Shown in pieces: positions 5,277 through 5,856 of a stretch of 5,856 nucleotides of DNA (position 1 is the first letter of the stretch; the number at the start of each line of letters is the position of its first letter). The DNA comes from Candidatus Bathyarchaeota archaeon. GTDB taxonomy: Archaea; Thermoproteota; Bathyarchaeia; Bathyarchaeales; Bathyarchaeaceae. Both the position numbers and the translations under genes were made by a program. The notes beneath the pieces are model-generated. The model did not search any database. It was not told the DNA's origin and saw only the letters and a program-made list of their open reading frames with translations. Where the stretch lies: NCBI GenBank assembly GCA_030669695.1, contig DAOVDC010000047.1, positions 1 through 5,856 on the forward strand. The letters are read 5' to 3'.

Positions 5277-5856
5277 CTACAAGTCTCCTTCGAGGTCGAT
5301 TTCGAATGCGCTGGTTGGGTTTTCTAGTTCAAAGTTGTTGAGAACTTCTGGATGGATTTCTCCTAAAATGCCTATTTTCCTTCGTTTAACATGGATTGCT
5401 GCTACTCTTCCTTCTAAGAAGCTTGGATGTCTTGCTTCCTTGATCTTCCATCCCGTTAAACCTAGGTTGGTGAGTAACGCTTCTGTGTAGGATTTTATTT
5501 CGGTGAAGTTTGCGGTTGGGTGTGAGGAGACAGTTGCCACGTGAAGTCTTCTTTCGCTGCGGGTTTCAGCTTTTTCTTTAATCTTTATCACGTCGGAAAC
5601 TTCAAAGATTCGTTGAGGATAGCTTTCATGTCTGTTATCCGCTAGGTTCCTCATCAAACTGGGTAACAAATCCTCTCGGGCTATAGAATATTCTGTGGAG
5701 ACGGGGTTTGCAAGCCTAACCATCTTGCTGATGTTCTTTCTCATTTTTTTATAATGAACTACTTCGTTTGTGAGAATGAAGTTCATCACTTCTGTGAAGC
5801 CTAGTCCAATCATGATTTGCCGAACATGGTTTGCCATTTCTTCTGCCTTATGCTGC
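5277..5856 (-). CDS. pheT: Phenylalanyl-tRNA synthetase beta subunit, C-terminal part, running off the right edge
   Basis: The last 192 codons of an archaeal/eukaryal-type PheRS beta chain, which pairs with PheS to charge tRNA-Phe. The frame is open to the right edge (QHKAEE before MANHVRQIM), so the Met at 5835-5837 is internal and not a start. Recognisable class II-like core sequence includes GLGFTEVMNFILTN, then NPVSTEYSIAREDLLPSLMR, then a pairing region ending in RIFEVSDV. The C-terminal part has HPSFLEGRVAAIHV and IGILGEIHPEVLNNFELENP, ending AFEIDLEGDL before TAG. This beta domain lacks catalytic residues but packs against PheS. pheS and the N-terminal B1-B5 regions lie outside the window. 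It shares a strand with tyrS, but the roughly 365-base gap makes a single operon uncertain. Confidence 0.93.
   Translation of the reverse strand, partial: QHKAEEMANHVRQIMIGLGFTEVMNFILTNEVVHYKKMRKNISKMVRLANPVSTEYSIAREDLLPSLMRNLADNRHESYPQRIFEVSDVIKIKEKAETRSERRLHVATVSSHPTANFTEIKSYTEALLTNLGLTGWKIKEARHPSFLEGRVAAIHVKRRKIGILGEIHPEVLNNFELENPTSAFEIDLEGDL

Noticed and set aside
5277..5279. TAG at the end of pheT as a possible pyrrolysine codon
   Set aside because: The protein ends at the normal family C-terminus (FEIDLEGDL), and the following frame looks unconserved and closes within about 25 codons.

Overview
This window reads as archaeal chromosomal DNA. It carries an archaeal-type DnaG primase-like protein, a pelota (Dom34) ribosome-rescue factor, a small UPF0292/COG1658-type TOPRIM protein and an archaeal/crenarchaeal-style tyrosyl-tRNA synthetase. 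TATA-like elements lie at archaeal distances from start codons, and TTG/GTG starts are frequent. The protein flavour fits the Thaumarchaeota/Bathyarchaeia side of the archaea; that placement is inference from remembered sequence style, not from a search. No phage, insertion sequence, CRISPR or plasmid signature is visible.

Layout, left to right. A 28-codon 5' fragment of a dCTP deaminase gene (dcd) leaves the left edge on the minus strand. A divergent plus-strand gene follows, encoding a nucleotidyltransferase-fold protein with a C-terminal helix-turn-helix (about 165-878). It converges on pelA (945-2024, minus). To the right, all protein genes are on the minus strand and are transcribed in the order pheT (3' part only, entering from the right edge), tyrS, a UPF0292 TOPRIM gene, dnaG, pelA. 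tyrS and the TOPRIM gene are 2 bases apart and surely cotranscribed. dnaG sits 129 bases further on and may have its own promoter. It ends in a stem-loop that overlaps its stop codon, and pelA has a separate TATA-like element.

Together the genes form an informational block: two tRNA-charging enzymes (Phe, Tyr), ribosome rescue (pelota), and two TOPRIM proteins, one of them DnaG, which in archaea is linked to the exosome. dCTP deaminase adds nucleotide supply.

Two parts are not explained by ordinary annotation. First, the roughly 365-base gap between pheT and tyrS has no credible ORF. It holds a GC-rich stretch (about 4987-5190) that can be folded, on paper, into a closed multi-stem RNA with a 7-bp loop pseudoknot. 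Several G-U pairs indicate the plus strand, and a TATA-like element lies about 25 bases before the first stem. I could not match it to RNase P, SRP, 5S or tRNA. Second, the TOPRIM gene ends in UGA, but its frame stays open for 18 more codons that encode a cysteine-rich knuckle. The UGA sits exactly where a Cys would complete a CxxC pair, which raises the options of recoding, point mutation or a decaying zinc-binding tail.
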